The position numbers and the translations under genes were made by a program. The notes beneath the pieces are model-generated. The model worked only from the letters and a program-made list of their open reading frames with translations, made no database searches and was not told where the DNA came from. 64,000 nt of DNA from positions 1,116,001 through 1,180,000 of the forward strand of contig NZ_FQWU01000002.1 in assembly GCF_900129765.1 (NCBI RefSeq), read 5' to 3'. The DNA is from Massilia sp. CF038 (GTDB lineage Bacteria; Pseudomonadota; Gammaproteobacteria; Burkholderiales; Burkholderiaceae_D). Every line of letters begins with the position of its first letter. The stretch's first letter is position 1. Shown in pieces: positions 30,710-38,674 of this stretch.

Positions 30710-30775
30710 TTCTGCACACTTTATGTGGACAAGATTGTTAACAATCTTTGCAGCACCCATCTAAGCGCTTGATTT
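30710..30775 (+). repeat. DnaA-box unit 6
   Basis: Contains TTCTGCACA, TGTGGACAA (30724-30732), TGTTAACAA (which with the preceding T is the palindrome TTGTTAACAA) and CTTGATTT (30768-30775). A reverse-sense TTATCCGCG sits just upstream at 30699-30707. Confidence 0.75.
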
Positions 30776-30837
30776 GACTCGATTAATTTCCACTGCTCAA
30801 CTTTGATGCGCCAGTGCACAGGACCAGCAGCGTGCAC

Positions 30838-30903
30838 TTCCCCACACATTCTGTGGATAACTTTGTGAGCAAGTCCCACCACCTTGCGCAAAGTCCTTGA
30901 TCT
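30838..30903 (+). repeat. DnaA-box unit 7
   Basis: Contains TTCCCCACA, TGTGGATAA (30852-30860, perfect DnaA box), TGTGAGCAA and CTTGATCT (30896-30903). It ends about 50 bases before the AT-rich xseA promoter region, which has TATAAT at 30954-30959. Confidence 0.75.
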
Positions 30904-31046
30904 GTAAGGCTTTTCACGCCGTGCCACTAAAACACGCACGCGCGTTTTTCTTTTATAATCAGATACTTAGATAAATTCCTTGTTGTTTCGCGCGATATGT
31001 GACATAAGCATGACCGCCGATTTTTTTTGTGGACAGATTCCAAAGC

Positions 31047-32399
31047 ATGATTGAATCCGACAGCAGCTATACCGCGCCGCCCGTACTGACGGTCACGGCA
31101 CTCAACGCCCAGGTCGCACGCCTGCTGGAGCGCTCTTTTCCCCTGACCTGGATTGGCGGGGAAATTTCCAATTTCACGCGCGCCAGTTCCGGGCACTGGT
31201 ATTTCACGCTCAAGGATGACGCCGCCCAAGTCCGTGCTGTCATGTTCCGCGGCAAATCGCAGTACGCCAACTTCATCCCGCGCGAAGGCGACAAGGTCGA
31301 AGTGCGAGCCCTGGTCACCCTGTACGGCGCACGTGGCGACTACCAAATCAATGTCGAATCCATCCGGCGCGCGGGCGTCGGCGCCTTGTACGAAGCCTTC
31401 CTGCGCCTGAAAGACAAGCTTGGCGCACAAGGCCTGTTTGACACCGAGCGCAAGCGCGCCCTGCCCTTGTTCACGCGCGCCATCGGCATTGTCACCAGCC
31501 CGCAGGCGGCGGCGCTGCGCGATATTCTCAGCGCCCTCAAGCGGCGCGCGCCGCACGTGCGCATCGTGCTCTACCCCGCACCCGTGCAGGGCCAGGGCGC
31601 GGCCGAACGGATTGCCGGTGCCATCGCCACGGCCTCGCGCCGTGCCGAGGTCGATGTGCTGCTGGTGTGCCGCGGCGGCGGCTCGATTGAAGACCTGTGG
31701 AGCTTTAACGAAGAAGTGGTGGCCTGGGCCATTGCCGACTGCAGCATGCCCGTCATTGCCGGCATCGGCCACGAAACCGACTTCACCATTGCCGACTTCA
31801 GTGCCGACATGCGCGCCGCCACCCCAACGGCCGCCGCCGAACTGGCCGCCACCCCGCACGCCGACTGGCTCGCTTCGCTGGCGGCCGACGCCACCGACCT
31901 GCGACGCGCCATGCAGCGGGCGCTGGGCGCAGCAAATCAGGATCTGGACAACTGGAGCCGCCGCCTGCTCAGTCCATCGGCCCAGATCGGCCACCAGCGC
32001 CTGAAACTGGTGGCGCTGTCGACTGCGCTCACGCACGCCGTGCGCGCGCCGGTCAACCGGCACAGCTACGCACTGGCGCAGCTGCGCGCGCGCTGGAGCA
32101 CCGAACGCCCTGATGTGCGCGCGGCGCGCTCGGACATTGCCACTTGGCAGCATCGGCTGGGCAGCAGCCTGGGGCACCAGCTGCAGCGGCGCCGCCATGC
32201 ACTGGACGCACTGGCGGCCCAGCTTGAACTGCTCAACCCGCAACGCACGCTGGAACGCGGCTACGCCATCGTGCGTGACGCCTCTGGCAAGGTATTGCGC
32301 TCACCGGGCCAGATCCGCGTGCACGAAGCCATTCAAGTGCGGCTGGCCGAAGGCAGCGCCCAGGTTGGCGTGGCCAGCGTGCAAGGTGCACTCGAATAG
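31047..32399 (+). CDS. xseA: Exodeoxyribonuclease VII large subunit
   Basis: A 450-residue nuclease subunit. The N-terminal OB fold has [22 protein letters not shown]. The catalytic part has [32 protein letters not shown] and [27 protein letters not shown]; a long helical C-terminus follows. It degrades single-stranded DNA together with XseB, which is not in this window. The start is uncertain: ATG at 31047 or GTG at 31029, neither with a good ribosome site. A run of eight T lies just upstream; removing one T would join a further upstream ATG (31010) in frame. It directly follows the DnaA-box array. Confidence 0.93.
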   Translation: MIESDSSYTAPPVLTVTALNAQVARLLERSFPLTWIGGEISNFTRASSGHWYFTLKDDAAQVRAVMFRGKSQYANFIPREGDKVEVRALVTLYGARGDYQINVESIRRAGVGALYEAFLRLKDKLGAQGLFDTERKRALPLFTRAIGIVTSPQAAALRDILSALKRRAPHVRIVLYPAPVQGQGAAERIAGAIATASRRAEVDVLLVCRGGGSIEDLWSFNEEVVAWAIADCSMPVIAGIGHETDFTIADFSADMRAATPTAAAELAATPHADWLASLAADATDLRRAMQRALGAANQDLDNWSRRLLSPSAQIGHQRLKLVALSTALTHAVRAPVNRHSYALAQLRARWSTERPDVRAARSDIATWQHRLGSSLGHQLQRRRHALDALAAQLELLNPQRTLERGYAIVRDASGKVLRSPGQIRVHEAIQVRLAEGSAQVGVASVQGALE

Positions 32400-32481
32400 C
32401 CTGCAATGATCAGCAAGACGAATTACAATAAGGGCCGTTTCCTAAGAATTAACGCTTTTCAAAACTAACAAAGGATAAGAC

Positions 32482-33060
32482 ATGGAACATACTCTGCCAC
32501 CACTGCCGTACGCCATGGACGCACTCGCGCCGCACATCTCGAAAGAAACGCTCGAGTACCACTACGGCAAGCACCACCAGACCTATGTGACCAACTTGAA
32601 CAACCTGATCAAGGGCACCGAGTTCGAGAACCTGTCGCTCGAAGAGATCATCAAAAAATCCTCCGGCGGCATCTTCAACAATGCAGCCCAGGTGTGGAAC
32701 CACACCTTCTACTGGAACGGCATGAAGCCGGCCGGCGGCGGCGCACCTGCAGGCGCGGTGGCGGACGCCATCAACGCCAAGTGGGGCTCGTTCGACAAGT
32801 TCAAGGAAGAGTTCACCAAGTCGTGCGTGAGCAACTTCGGTTCGGGCTGGACCTGGCTGGTGAAAAAAGCCGACGGCAGCGTCGACATCGTCAACACCTC
32901 CAACGCCGGCTGCCCATTGACCAATGGCGACACCCCGCTGCTGACCTGCGACGTGTGGGAACACGCTTACTACATCGACTACCGCAACCTGCGCGCCAAG
33001 TACGTGGAAACGTTCTGGGGCCTGGTCAACTGGGACTTCGTGGCGAAGAACCTGGTGTAA
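32482..33060 (+). CDS. sodB: Superoxide dismutase, Fe type
   Basis: A 192-residue enzyme of normal length. Metal ligands can be placed: His in [11 protein letters not shown] (about residue 27), His in [14 protein letters not shown] (about 74), and Asp and His in [12 protein letters not shown] (about 157-161). [10 protein letters not shown] and the Gln/Gly pattern fit iron rather than manganese enzymes. It is cytoplasmic and removes superoxide. An AAGGA-type ribosome site precedes the ATG, and a strong terminator follows. Confidence 0.96.
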   Translation: MEHTLPPLPYAMDALAPHISKETLEYHYGKHHQTYVTNLNNLIKGTEFENLSLEEIIKKSSGGIFNNAAQVWNHTFYWNGMKPAGGGAPAGAVADAINAKWGSFDKFKEEFTKSCVSNFGSGWTWLVKKADGSVDIVNTSNAGCPLTNGDTPLLTCDVWEHAYYIDYRNLRAKYVETFWGLVNWDFVAKNLV

Positions 33061-33084
33061 TACTGTCAGGCGACAGCTAGTACG

Positions 33085-33117
33085 AAAAGGCCCCGGTCCC
33101 AGACCCGGGCCTTTTTT
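33085..33117 (+). terminator. Rho-independent terminator of sodB
   Basis: A GC-rich hairpin, GGCCCcGGT-cccag-ACCcGGGCC, is flanked by AAAA on the left and TTTTTT on the right, 25 bases after the sodB stop. A small hairpin CTGTC-AGGC-GACAG precedes it at 33063-33076. Confidence 0.85.
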
Positions 33118-33145
33118 GCTTTCAACGCAGAACAAGGACATGCCC

Positions 33146-34378
33146 ATGCAGGCGACAAGAATCCTCCTCCTCGCTGGCGCGCTGTGTACCAGCGTGGCGG
33201 CCTGGGCCAGGCCACTGGAACTGGCGGCGCCGGGCACGCCCATCGCGCTGGATGCGCGGCCCAGGCACGTCGCCGCTGCCGACTGGCTGGCGCAGCAACG
33301 CTGGTACGGACTGACCTTGCAGGGCAATGCGCTGGTCGTGACCCCGGTCACGCAGCTGACCGAAGCCAGTTTTCACAGCGCCGTGGGCAAGGATGCCGAC
33401 CGCATGCTCGAGGGGGCAAAGACAGCGCTGATCAAGCCGGCAATGGCGCTCAAGCTGGCACCGGACAGTCTGTTTGCGGTGCGCATACTGGACGACAACG
33501 GCGTACCGGTCGCGTTGCCCGCCGCCGCCTTTGCCGGCACCGCGCCCACCGACGTGCTGGGCCAGGGCTGGCAAAGCAAAGTCATCATTGCGGGTAAGGC
33601 ATGGACCCTGTCCACCCGCAGCCAGCAACGGCCGGATGGCAAGCTGCTGGCAGGCTCCCTGGAAATCATCGGCAAAACAGAGGGTCGCGCGCCGCAGGTC
33701 TTGCTGCCCGCGTCCAGTGGCATGGCGTTCGCGCGCCAGGAGTTGCTGTGGATCGGCGACATTGATGGCGATGCCACGCCTGATCTGCTGGTGCGGCGCA
33801 TGCGGCTGACCGGGGACGTGCAATACGTCTTTTTGCGCGGCGCCGACACGGCTGTCTTGACGATGCCGGACGCGCGCAAGGCCAGCTATTATTCGTCGGG
33901 CGTTGAACCGGAAAGCAATACCTTCACCTGGCCCAAAGACCGCTCCCCTGCTCCTTTCCGTTTAACCCGCAAAGGCGGCTTCTCCATCAGCAGTGCGGCC
34001 TGGCAGGAAGCTTTGGGAGATCCGCTACCTGCACTGCCGCGCACCCTGGCCGAGCGCCAGTACCAGCTGGGCAAGGAAACGATTCGTTTCACGCTTGAGT
34101 ATCTACCGCGCGTGGGCGGCGTCGATGGGCCGGTGGGCGACGACATGTGGGCGGGGCAGGTGGTGGTGCGGGTATTTTTCCGCGGGCGCAGCCAGGTTCT
34201 GATGGAAGCGCAGGCGCCGGACGATGACAATTTCACGCTCTCGTTCGGCACCCTGGGCACCGAACCTGGCATCACGGTCGATTACCATCCGCACTACAAC
34301 AATACCTTGCAATACCACTGGGTGTACGACGGCGAGCGCTTCCAGCAAGTGCTCGCCACCCAGCTGCAAGGCTGCTAG
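33146..34378 (+). CDS. Exported protein of unknown function
   Basis: A 410-residue protein. The ATG at 33146 was chosen because AAGGA lies seven bases before it; the one at 33140 is too close. The N-terminus MQATRILLLAGALCTSVAAWA is a signal peptide. In the middle WIGDIDGDATPDLLVRRM resembles a calcium-binding FG-GAP/dockerin-like loop (DxDxD). The rest is beta-rich with no known motif. It ends on an overlapping CTAG with the converging GST gene, so both stops share four bases. I cannot name a family. Confidence 0.75.
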   Translation: MQATRILLLAGALCTSVAAWARPLELAAPGTPIALDARPRHVAAADWLAQQRWYGLTLQGNALVVTPVTQLTEASFHSAVGKDADRMLEGAKTALIKPAMALKLAPDSLFAVRILDDNGVPVALPAAAFAGTAPTDVLGQGWQSKVIIAGKAWTLSTRSQQRPDGKLLAGSLEIIGKTEGRAPQVLLPASSGMAFARQELLWIGDIDGDATPDLLVRRMRLTGDVQYVFLRGADTAVLTMPDARKASYYSSGVEPESNTFTWPKDRSPAPFRLTRKGGFSISSAAWQEALGDPLPALPRTLAERQYQLGKETIRFTLEYLPRVGGVDGPVGDDMWAGQVVVRVFFRGRSQVLMEAQAPDDDNFTLSFGTLGTEPGITVDYHPHYNNTLQYHWVYDGERFQQVLATQLQGC

Positions 34379-35085
34379 CTGCTCTTGCGCGCAGGGATGT
34401 TCAAGCCCTTCTGCACGGCCGGGCGGGCCACAAAGGCTGCTACCGCCCGCTTGACGTTGGCAAAGCGCTCGTACTCGACCAGCTCGCCCGCGCCATAGAA
34501 ATTGACCAGATTGTTCACCCACGGGAAGATCGCAATGTCGGCGATCGAGTACTCGTCGCCCATCATCCACTGGCGCGTGGCCAGGTGCTTGTCCAGCACG
34601 CCCAGCAAACGCTTGGACTCGGCCACGTAACGGTCGCGCGGGCGTTTGTCTTCATATTCCTTGCCGGCGAACTTGTGGAAGAAACCGAGCTGACCAAACA
34701 TCGGCCCGATCCCGCCCATCTGGAACATCACCCACTGAATCGTTTCGTAGCGGCGCGCCGGATCGCGGGGCAGCAGCTGGCCGGTTTTTTCCGCCAGATA
34801 CAGCAAAATCGCGCCGGATTCAAACAGCGCCAGGGGTTTGGCGCCCGGCCCGTCCGGATCGATGATCGCGGGAATTTTATTGTTGGGATTGAGCGACAGG
34901 AATTCCGGGCTCAGCTGGTCATTGGTCTCGAAGCTGACCAGATGCGGTTCGTACGCCAGGCCGGTTTCCTCCAGCATGATCGAGACCTTCACGCCGTTGG
35001 GCGTGGGCAGCGAGTAAAGCTGCAGGCGTTCAGGATGTTGGGCCGGCCATTTGGCGGCGATGGGAAAAGCGGTCAGTGCAGTCAT
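34375..35085 (-). CDS. Glutathione S-transferase family protein, Nu-class (YfcG/YghU) like
   Basis: A 236-residue GST. The thioredoxin-fold N-terminus is LQLYSLPTPNGVKVSIMLEETGL, where the TPNG segment is the active-site signature of the YfcG/YghU group (disulfide-bond reductases using glutathione). NPNNKIPAIIDPDG holds the cis-Pro and LFESGAILLYLAEKTG is the glutathione-binding ESGA. The helical C-terminal half contains GPMFGQLGFFHKFA and YSIADIAIFPWV. It is cytoplasmic and probably reduces organic peroxides or disulfides. Confidence 0.9.
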   Translation of the reverse strand: MTALTAFPIAAKWPAQHPERLQLYSLPTPNGVKVSIMLEETGLAYEPHLVSFETNDQLSPEFLSLNPNNKIPAIIDPDGPGAKPLALFESGAILLYLAEKTGQLLPRDPARRYETIQWVMFQMGGIGPMFGQLGFFHKFAGKEYEDKRPRDRYVAESKRLLGVLDKHLATRQWMMGDEYSIADIAIFPWVNNLVNFYGAGELVEYERFANVKRAVAAFVARPAVQKGLNIPARKSS

Positions 35086-35237
35086 CGTGGCATCCGAAGA
35101 AAAAAGTAAACGAACAACAGTCTACGTCGATTCAGCAAAGCGCGTTGGCAGGCCGCCCGCTCGGCCGATGGCGCGATTTCGTAACACTTGGCGTCAATAC
35201 GCAATACCGGCACATGCATGTTGGATAATCTTCTCCG

Positions 35238-35266
35238 GCTCCTTTTCGGCTATTGCCGTAAGGAGC
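35238..35266. other. Hairpin upstream of the metalloprotease gene
   Basis: GCTCCTT...AAGGAGC (seven bases) with an inner CGGC-tatt-GCCG lies 62 bases before the metalloprotease start in an AT-rich intergenic region. No T-run follows. It could be an mRNA structure or regulator site; no assignment. Confidence 0.35.
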
Positions 35267-35327
35267 TTGCTTCACGCACCATACAGTTGAAATAAAAATA
35301 TTAATTACACATAAAAACGGAGAAATT

Positions 35328-36926
35328 ATGGCTACACGCATGACTTTAGGGACTATTTTATTTCTTTCAGGCATTACCACGGCATTCGCCGCCGAACCGC
35401 TGTTTTACCCCGGCAGCACGGCCAGGGCCACCGCCAGCGGCAGCGCCAGCGTCGCGGGCGCGCCTTTTGCAGGCGAGCGCATGATCCGCAGCGCGCGCGT
35501 TGGCTTGCAGCTCAATCCCGCTGCCGTCAACGCGGGCGAACTGGCCTTGCCGCTGCCCGATGGGCGCCAGATCAATGCGCGCCGTTTCACCAGCTACAAA
35601 ACCAAGAGCGGTTCGACGGTGTGGATCGGCAAGCACAGCAATGCTGAGATCGGCACGCCTGCCTCGGCCGAAGAAGAAACCGTCCTTGTTGTGCGCGATG
35701 GCAAAGTCACGGGTTCGGTGCACCACGAAGGCAAGCTGTACCGCATACGCGCCGGCGTGGACGGCACCCACGGCGTGGCCGAAATCGACTTGCGCAAATT
35801 CCCGCGCGACCACACCGAACCAGAGTACAAGCAACAGCTGGCCTTGAATGAAGCGGCCACGCTGCCGGCACCATCGACCCGGGTGGGCGCCGCTGCTGCC
35901 GCGCTGGCCGAGACGCCCGTGATTCGCGTGCTGGTCAATTACACCCCGGCGGCCAAGCGCACCACCAGCGATATCAACGCCCTGATCGACCTGGCCATTG
36001 CCGAAACCAACCAGGGCTACGTCAACGCCGGCGTCAACGCACGCGTGGAACTGGCGCATGCCGCCCTGGTGAACTACACCGAAAGCGGCAGCAACAGCAC
36101 CGACCGCAGCCGTTACGCCGACGTGGACGACCGCGTGATGGACGAGATCCACGGCCAGCGCAACAGCTACGCAGCCGACGTGGGCGTGCTGCTCACCGAC
36201 GGCAACAGCGCCTGTGGCAACGGCACCATCTACGCCTCGGCCACGTCGGCGTTTGCTGCCGTGACGACGGACTGCGCCACCGGCAACTACTCCTTTGGTC
36301 ACGAGCTGGGCCACCTGTTCGGCGCGCGCCACAATCCCGAAGAAGACAACAGCACCACGCCCTACGCCTGGGGCCACGGCTACCTGTCGCCGAACCGCAA
36401 CTGGCGCACCATCATGGCCTATGACTGCCCGAACGGCTGCAAGCGCCTGAACTACTGGTCCAACCCGGCCAAGACGCGCGATGGCGTTGCCATGGGCACC
36501 ACTGCCAAAAACAACAATGCGCGCGTGCTGAACGAACGTGCCGCCGTACTGGCTGGCTTCCGTGGCGCACCGGCCAGCAGCGCTGTCGTGGTCAGCAACA
36601 CCGGCGACTACACCATCCCCGACAACAACGCCACGGGCGTCTCGAGTCCGGTGACCGTTAACAGCAGCGGCAATGCGGGCAACGTCACGGCGGAGGTGAA
36701 CATCATCCACCCTTACGTAGGCGACCTCGTGGTCGACCTGATCGGGCCGGACAACACCGTGTACAACCTGCAGAACCGCGCGGGCGGCAGTGGCGACAAC
36801 ATCCAGCGCAGCTTCAACGTCGCCGTCGGCGCCAAATCGCGGGTGGGCACATGGAAACTGCGTGTCACCGATCGCGCCGCGCAGGATAACGGCCACATTG
36901 AAAGCTGGACCTTCAAGTCCCAGTAA
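35328..36926 (+). CDS. Secreted zinc metalloprotease with C-terminal P domain
   Basis: A 532-residue exported protease. The start has GGAG seven bases upstream and gives a signal peptide (MATRMTLGTILFLSGITTAFA). A propeptide-like region is followed by a reprolysin-type metzincin domain: zinc motif HELGHLFGARH (HExxHxxGxxH, about residue 325) and Met-turn RTIMAYDCPNGC. The C-terminus (about 410-532) is a proprotein-convertase P domain: TIPDNNATGVSSPV, HPYVGDLVVDLIGPDNT, GTWKLRVTDRAAQDNGHIES. It is an extracellular degradative enzyme. AT-rich TTGAAA and TATTAATT in the 45 bases upstream may form its promoter. Confidence 0.93.
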   Translation: MATRMTLGTILFLSGITTAFAAEPLFYPGSTARATASGSASVAGAPFAGERMIRSARVGLQLNPAAVNAGELALPLPDGRQINARRFTSYKTKSGSTVWIGKHSNAEIGTPASAEEETVLVVRDGKVTGSVHHEGKLYRIRAGVDGTHGVAEIDLRKFPRDHTEPEYKQQLALNEAATLPAPSTRVGAAAAALAETPVIRVLVNYTPAAKRTTSDINALIDLAIAETNQGYVNAGVNARVELAHAALVNYTESGSNSTDRSRYADVDDRVMDEIHGQRNSYAADVGVLLTDGNSACGNGTIYASATSAFAAVTTDCATGNYSFGHELGHLFGARHNPEEDNSTTPYAWGHGYLSPNRNWRTIMAYDCPNGCKRLNYWSNPAKTRDGVAMGTTAKNNNARVLNERAAVLAGFRGAPASSAVVVSNTGDYTIPDNNATGVSSPVTVNSSGNAGNVTAEVNIIHPYVGDLVVDLIGPDNTVYNLQNRAGGSGDNIQRSFNVAVGAKSRVGTWKLRVTDRAAQDNGHIESWTFKSQ

Positions 36927-36938
36927 GCCCAAAAGTTG

Positions 36939-37169
36939 CACAATCGGGGTCAGACCTCAATTCTGCAACTAATGCTCATACTACATTTCCGCGCGATTTT
37001 CTTCGGAATCGTCTTCGCGAGGCCATCCAATGCCTCGCGAAGACCGCAGAATATGCCGCCGCGTGCCCATATCTCCATGGCTGCTTCTGCGCGCCCCGCA
37101 TAAACTTCCCGACAGGTTCGGACTCCGCCCTGCGAAAACTTGCAGTATTGAGGTCTGACCCCGATTGTG
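36939..37169. mobile_element. MITE-like element with 29-bp inverted repeats
   Basis: The left end 36939-36967 begins CACAATCGGGGTCAGACCTC. The right end 37141-37169 is its inverted copy with one mismatch in 29. Between them are about 170 bases without a convincing gene but with a perfect 13-bp hairpin, GTCTTCGCGAGGC (37011-37023) and GCCTCGCGAAGAC (37032-37044). GGGGTCAGACC-type ends are common in betaproteobacterial repeats linked to RAYT transposases. No clear target-site duplication was seen. It sits between the metalloprotease and the response-regulator gene. Confidence 0.7.
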
Positions 37170-37269
37170 AAAGTGTTGTTGTCACGAAAATGTATCGATT
37201 TGTCGTCGGCGGGGTGCATCCGTCCACTCCGGGCCGTGCTCTTATACAATACTGGCCAAGGAGATTGCC

Positions 37270-37971
37270 ATGTATCGTGTATTGCTGGTGGAAGACGATT
37301 TGCGCCTGGCGCAACTGGTAACGGAGTATTTGAGCAGTTATGAGTTCTCTGTCGAGCTCGTAACGCGGGGCGATACTGCTCTCGCTAGCTTCAAGGAAAC
37401 CATGCCCGATGTGGTGGTGCTTGATCTGATGTTGCCCGGTCTCGATGGCATGGTGGTCTGCCGTCAGATCCGCGATTGCAGCGATGTGCCCATCCTGGTC
37501 GTGACGGCGCGCGACGATACGTACGATGAAGTGTCGCTGCTGGAACAGGGCGCCGACGATTTTCTCAACAAGCCAGTCCAGCCGCGCGTGCTGCTGGCCC
37601 GGCTGCGCGCGCTGATGCGGCGCGCCCATGGCAAGCCGGAACCGGAAGGCGCGCCACTGACGTTCGGCGCCCTGGTCATTACCGCGAGCGACCGCACCGT
37701 CACCTGGCGCGGCCAGCCTTGTGTGCTCTCGAACACGGAATACAAGCTGCTGCTGGTGCTGGCCGAGTCAGCGGGGCATGTGCTGTCGCGCGATGCGCTA
37801 TTGAAGAAAATGCGCGGTATCGAATTCGATGGCCTCGACCGCAGTATCGATAACTGTATCTCCAAGCTGCGCCGCAAGTTCGACGACGCCGAGTCGGAAA
37901 AAATCAAGACAGTATGGGGCGAAGGCTATTTGTTCTCCCCTTCAGCCTGGAATGCGCCCGCGCTGACTTGA
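37270..37971 (+). CDS. OmpR/PhoB-type response regulator (RstA-like)
   Basis: A 233-residue regulator: receiver domain with EDD near residue 9, phospho-acceptor Asp in VVVLDLMLPGLDG, Thr in LVVTARDD and Lys in DFLNKPVQPRVL. A winged-helix DNA-binding domain follows (LSNTEYKLLLVLAESAGHVLSRDALLKKMRG, RSIDNCISKLRRKF, KTVWGEGYLF). AAGGAG precedes the ATG; TACAAT at 37245-37250 may be the -10 box. Its kinase partner is probably the RstB-like protein at 39922-41217, separated from it by a two-gene operon on the other strand. Confidence 0.93.
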   Translation: MYRVLLVEDDLRLAQLVTEYLSSYEFSVELVTRGDTALASFKETMPDVVVLDLMLPGLDGMVVCRQIRDCSDVPILVVTARDDTYDEVSLLEQGADDFLNKPVQPRVLLARLRALMRRAHGKPEPEGAPLTFGALVITASDRTVTWRGQPCVLSNTEYKLLLVLAESAGHVLSRDALLKKMRGIEFDGLDRSIDNCISKLRRKFDDAESEKIKTVWGEGYLFSPSAWNAPALT

Positions 37972-37983
37972 GCCAGCCTGCAC

Positions 37984-38673
37984 TCACTCAAACACTGGCG
38001 TAATAGCCAGTGGCACGTTCTGGGTGACCACCTGCTCCTTGCCATCCCCAAACGCATACGGCACCACACGGAAGCCTTCGTACGGATCGCCCTGGAAGGC
38101 TGGCCCTTCCCCAGGCGGCAAGGTGGGCGCCTCGCCCTTGCGCAGACGCACGCCCGGTTCGATCAATTCCTTGCTGAACACAAAGCGCACGCCGCGGCAC
38201 TTGCTGGCGCGCAGGGTGATATCAACGTAGCGCTGGTAAGCAAGCGCCTGCTCACACGCGGCGCGCAGGTCGGCGCTATCGTACACGCCGTCGGGCCGAA
38301 TCACGATCGAGATGCGCGCGCGGAACTGGTATTGGCCGGCAGGGCGGTTCAGCAGGAGCGAGGCGTTTTCGTCATACGCGGCCTTGCGCACCGGGAATAC
38401 GGCGCGGCCGGTGGCATCCAGCGGCAGATTCTGGCGCATGGTCTTGCCTTGCAAGGTCAGCTGCAATCCTTCAGGCGACGCGTTCTTGTCGCGGCCGACC
38501 ACTTGCAGATGCTGCTGTATCAGGTGCTTTGGTTTGCCGTATTTGTCGAACTGCACCATGGTGCGGTAGACGTCACGATAGCTCATCCATGCCACGTCGT
38601 TCGACTGGCCCATGGCACTGGCGGCCGTGAACAGCAGTGCAAGCAACAAGGAAGGATGGCGTAAGTTCAACAT
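37984..38673 (-). CDS. Exported protein of unknown function, linked to mipA
   Basis: A 229-residue protein with signal peptide (HPSLLLALLFTAASAMG). The mature part includes WMSYRDVYRTMVQFDKYGKPKHL, QLTLQGKTMRQNLPLDATGR and VDITLRASKCRGVRFVFSKELIEPG. It looks like a beta-rich periplasmic protein of the DUF2987 kind, but I am not sure. It starts one base after the MipA/OmpV gene stop, so the two are one operon, enclosed by the two-component genes. Confidence 0.7.
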   Translation of the reverse strand: MLNLRHPSLLLALLFTAASAMGQSNDVAWMSYRDVYRTMVQFDKYGKPKHLIQQHLQVVGRDKNASPEGLQLTLQGKTMRQNLPLDATGRAVFPVRKAAYDENASLLLNRPAGQYQFRARISIVIRPDGVYDSADLRAACEQALAYQRYVDITLRASKCRGVRFVFSKELIEPGVRLRKGEAPTLPPGEGPAFQGDPYEGFRVVPYAFGDGKEQVVTQNVPLAITPVFE

Positions 38674-38674
38674 A

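Larger units (their letters stand above)
29962..30903 (+). repeat. Array of seven DnaA-box-containing repeat units between exbB and xseA
   Basis: About 940 bases carry seven copies of a 66-bp unit, all in the same orientation. With the core TGTGGA(T/C)AA at offset 0, every unit has a TTcTGCACA-like 9-mer at -14, TGTGCGCAA (or close) at +12 and CTTGATTC (or close) at +44, with no spacing variation. TGTGGATAA is the reverse complement of the consensus DnaA box TTATCCACA. TTcTGCACA matches that consensus at seven of nine positions and TGTGCGCAA at six of nine. The unit is therefore a near-palindrome centred on a strong DnaA box. Core starts are 29980, 30108, 30299, 30417, 30534, 30724 and 30852. 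No open frame in the region looks like protein. Confidence 0.85.

Noticed and set aside
29962..30903. Plasmid-type iteron origin of an integrated replicon
   Set aside because: No replication initiator, partition or mobilisation gene nearby, and flanking gene order is normal chromosomal.
36950..37249. Minus-strand frame inside the MITE-like element as a transposase remnant
   Set aside because: About 100 codons crossing both inverted repeats with no transposase motif; more simply a non-coding element.
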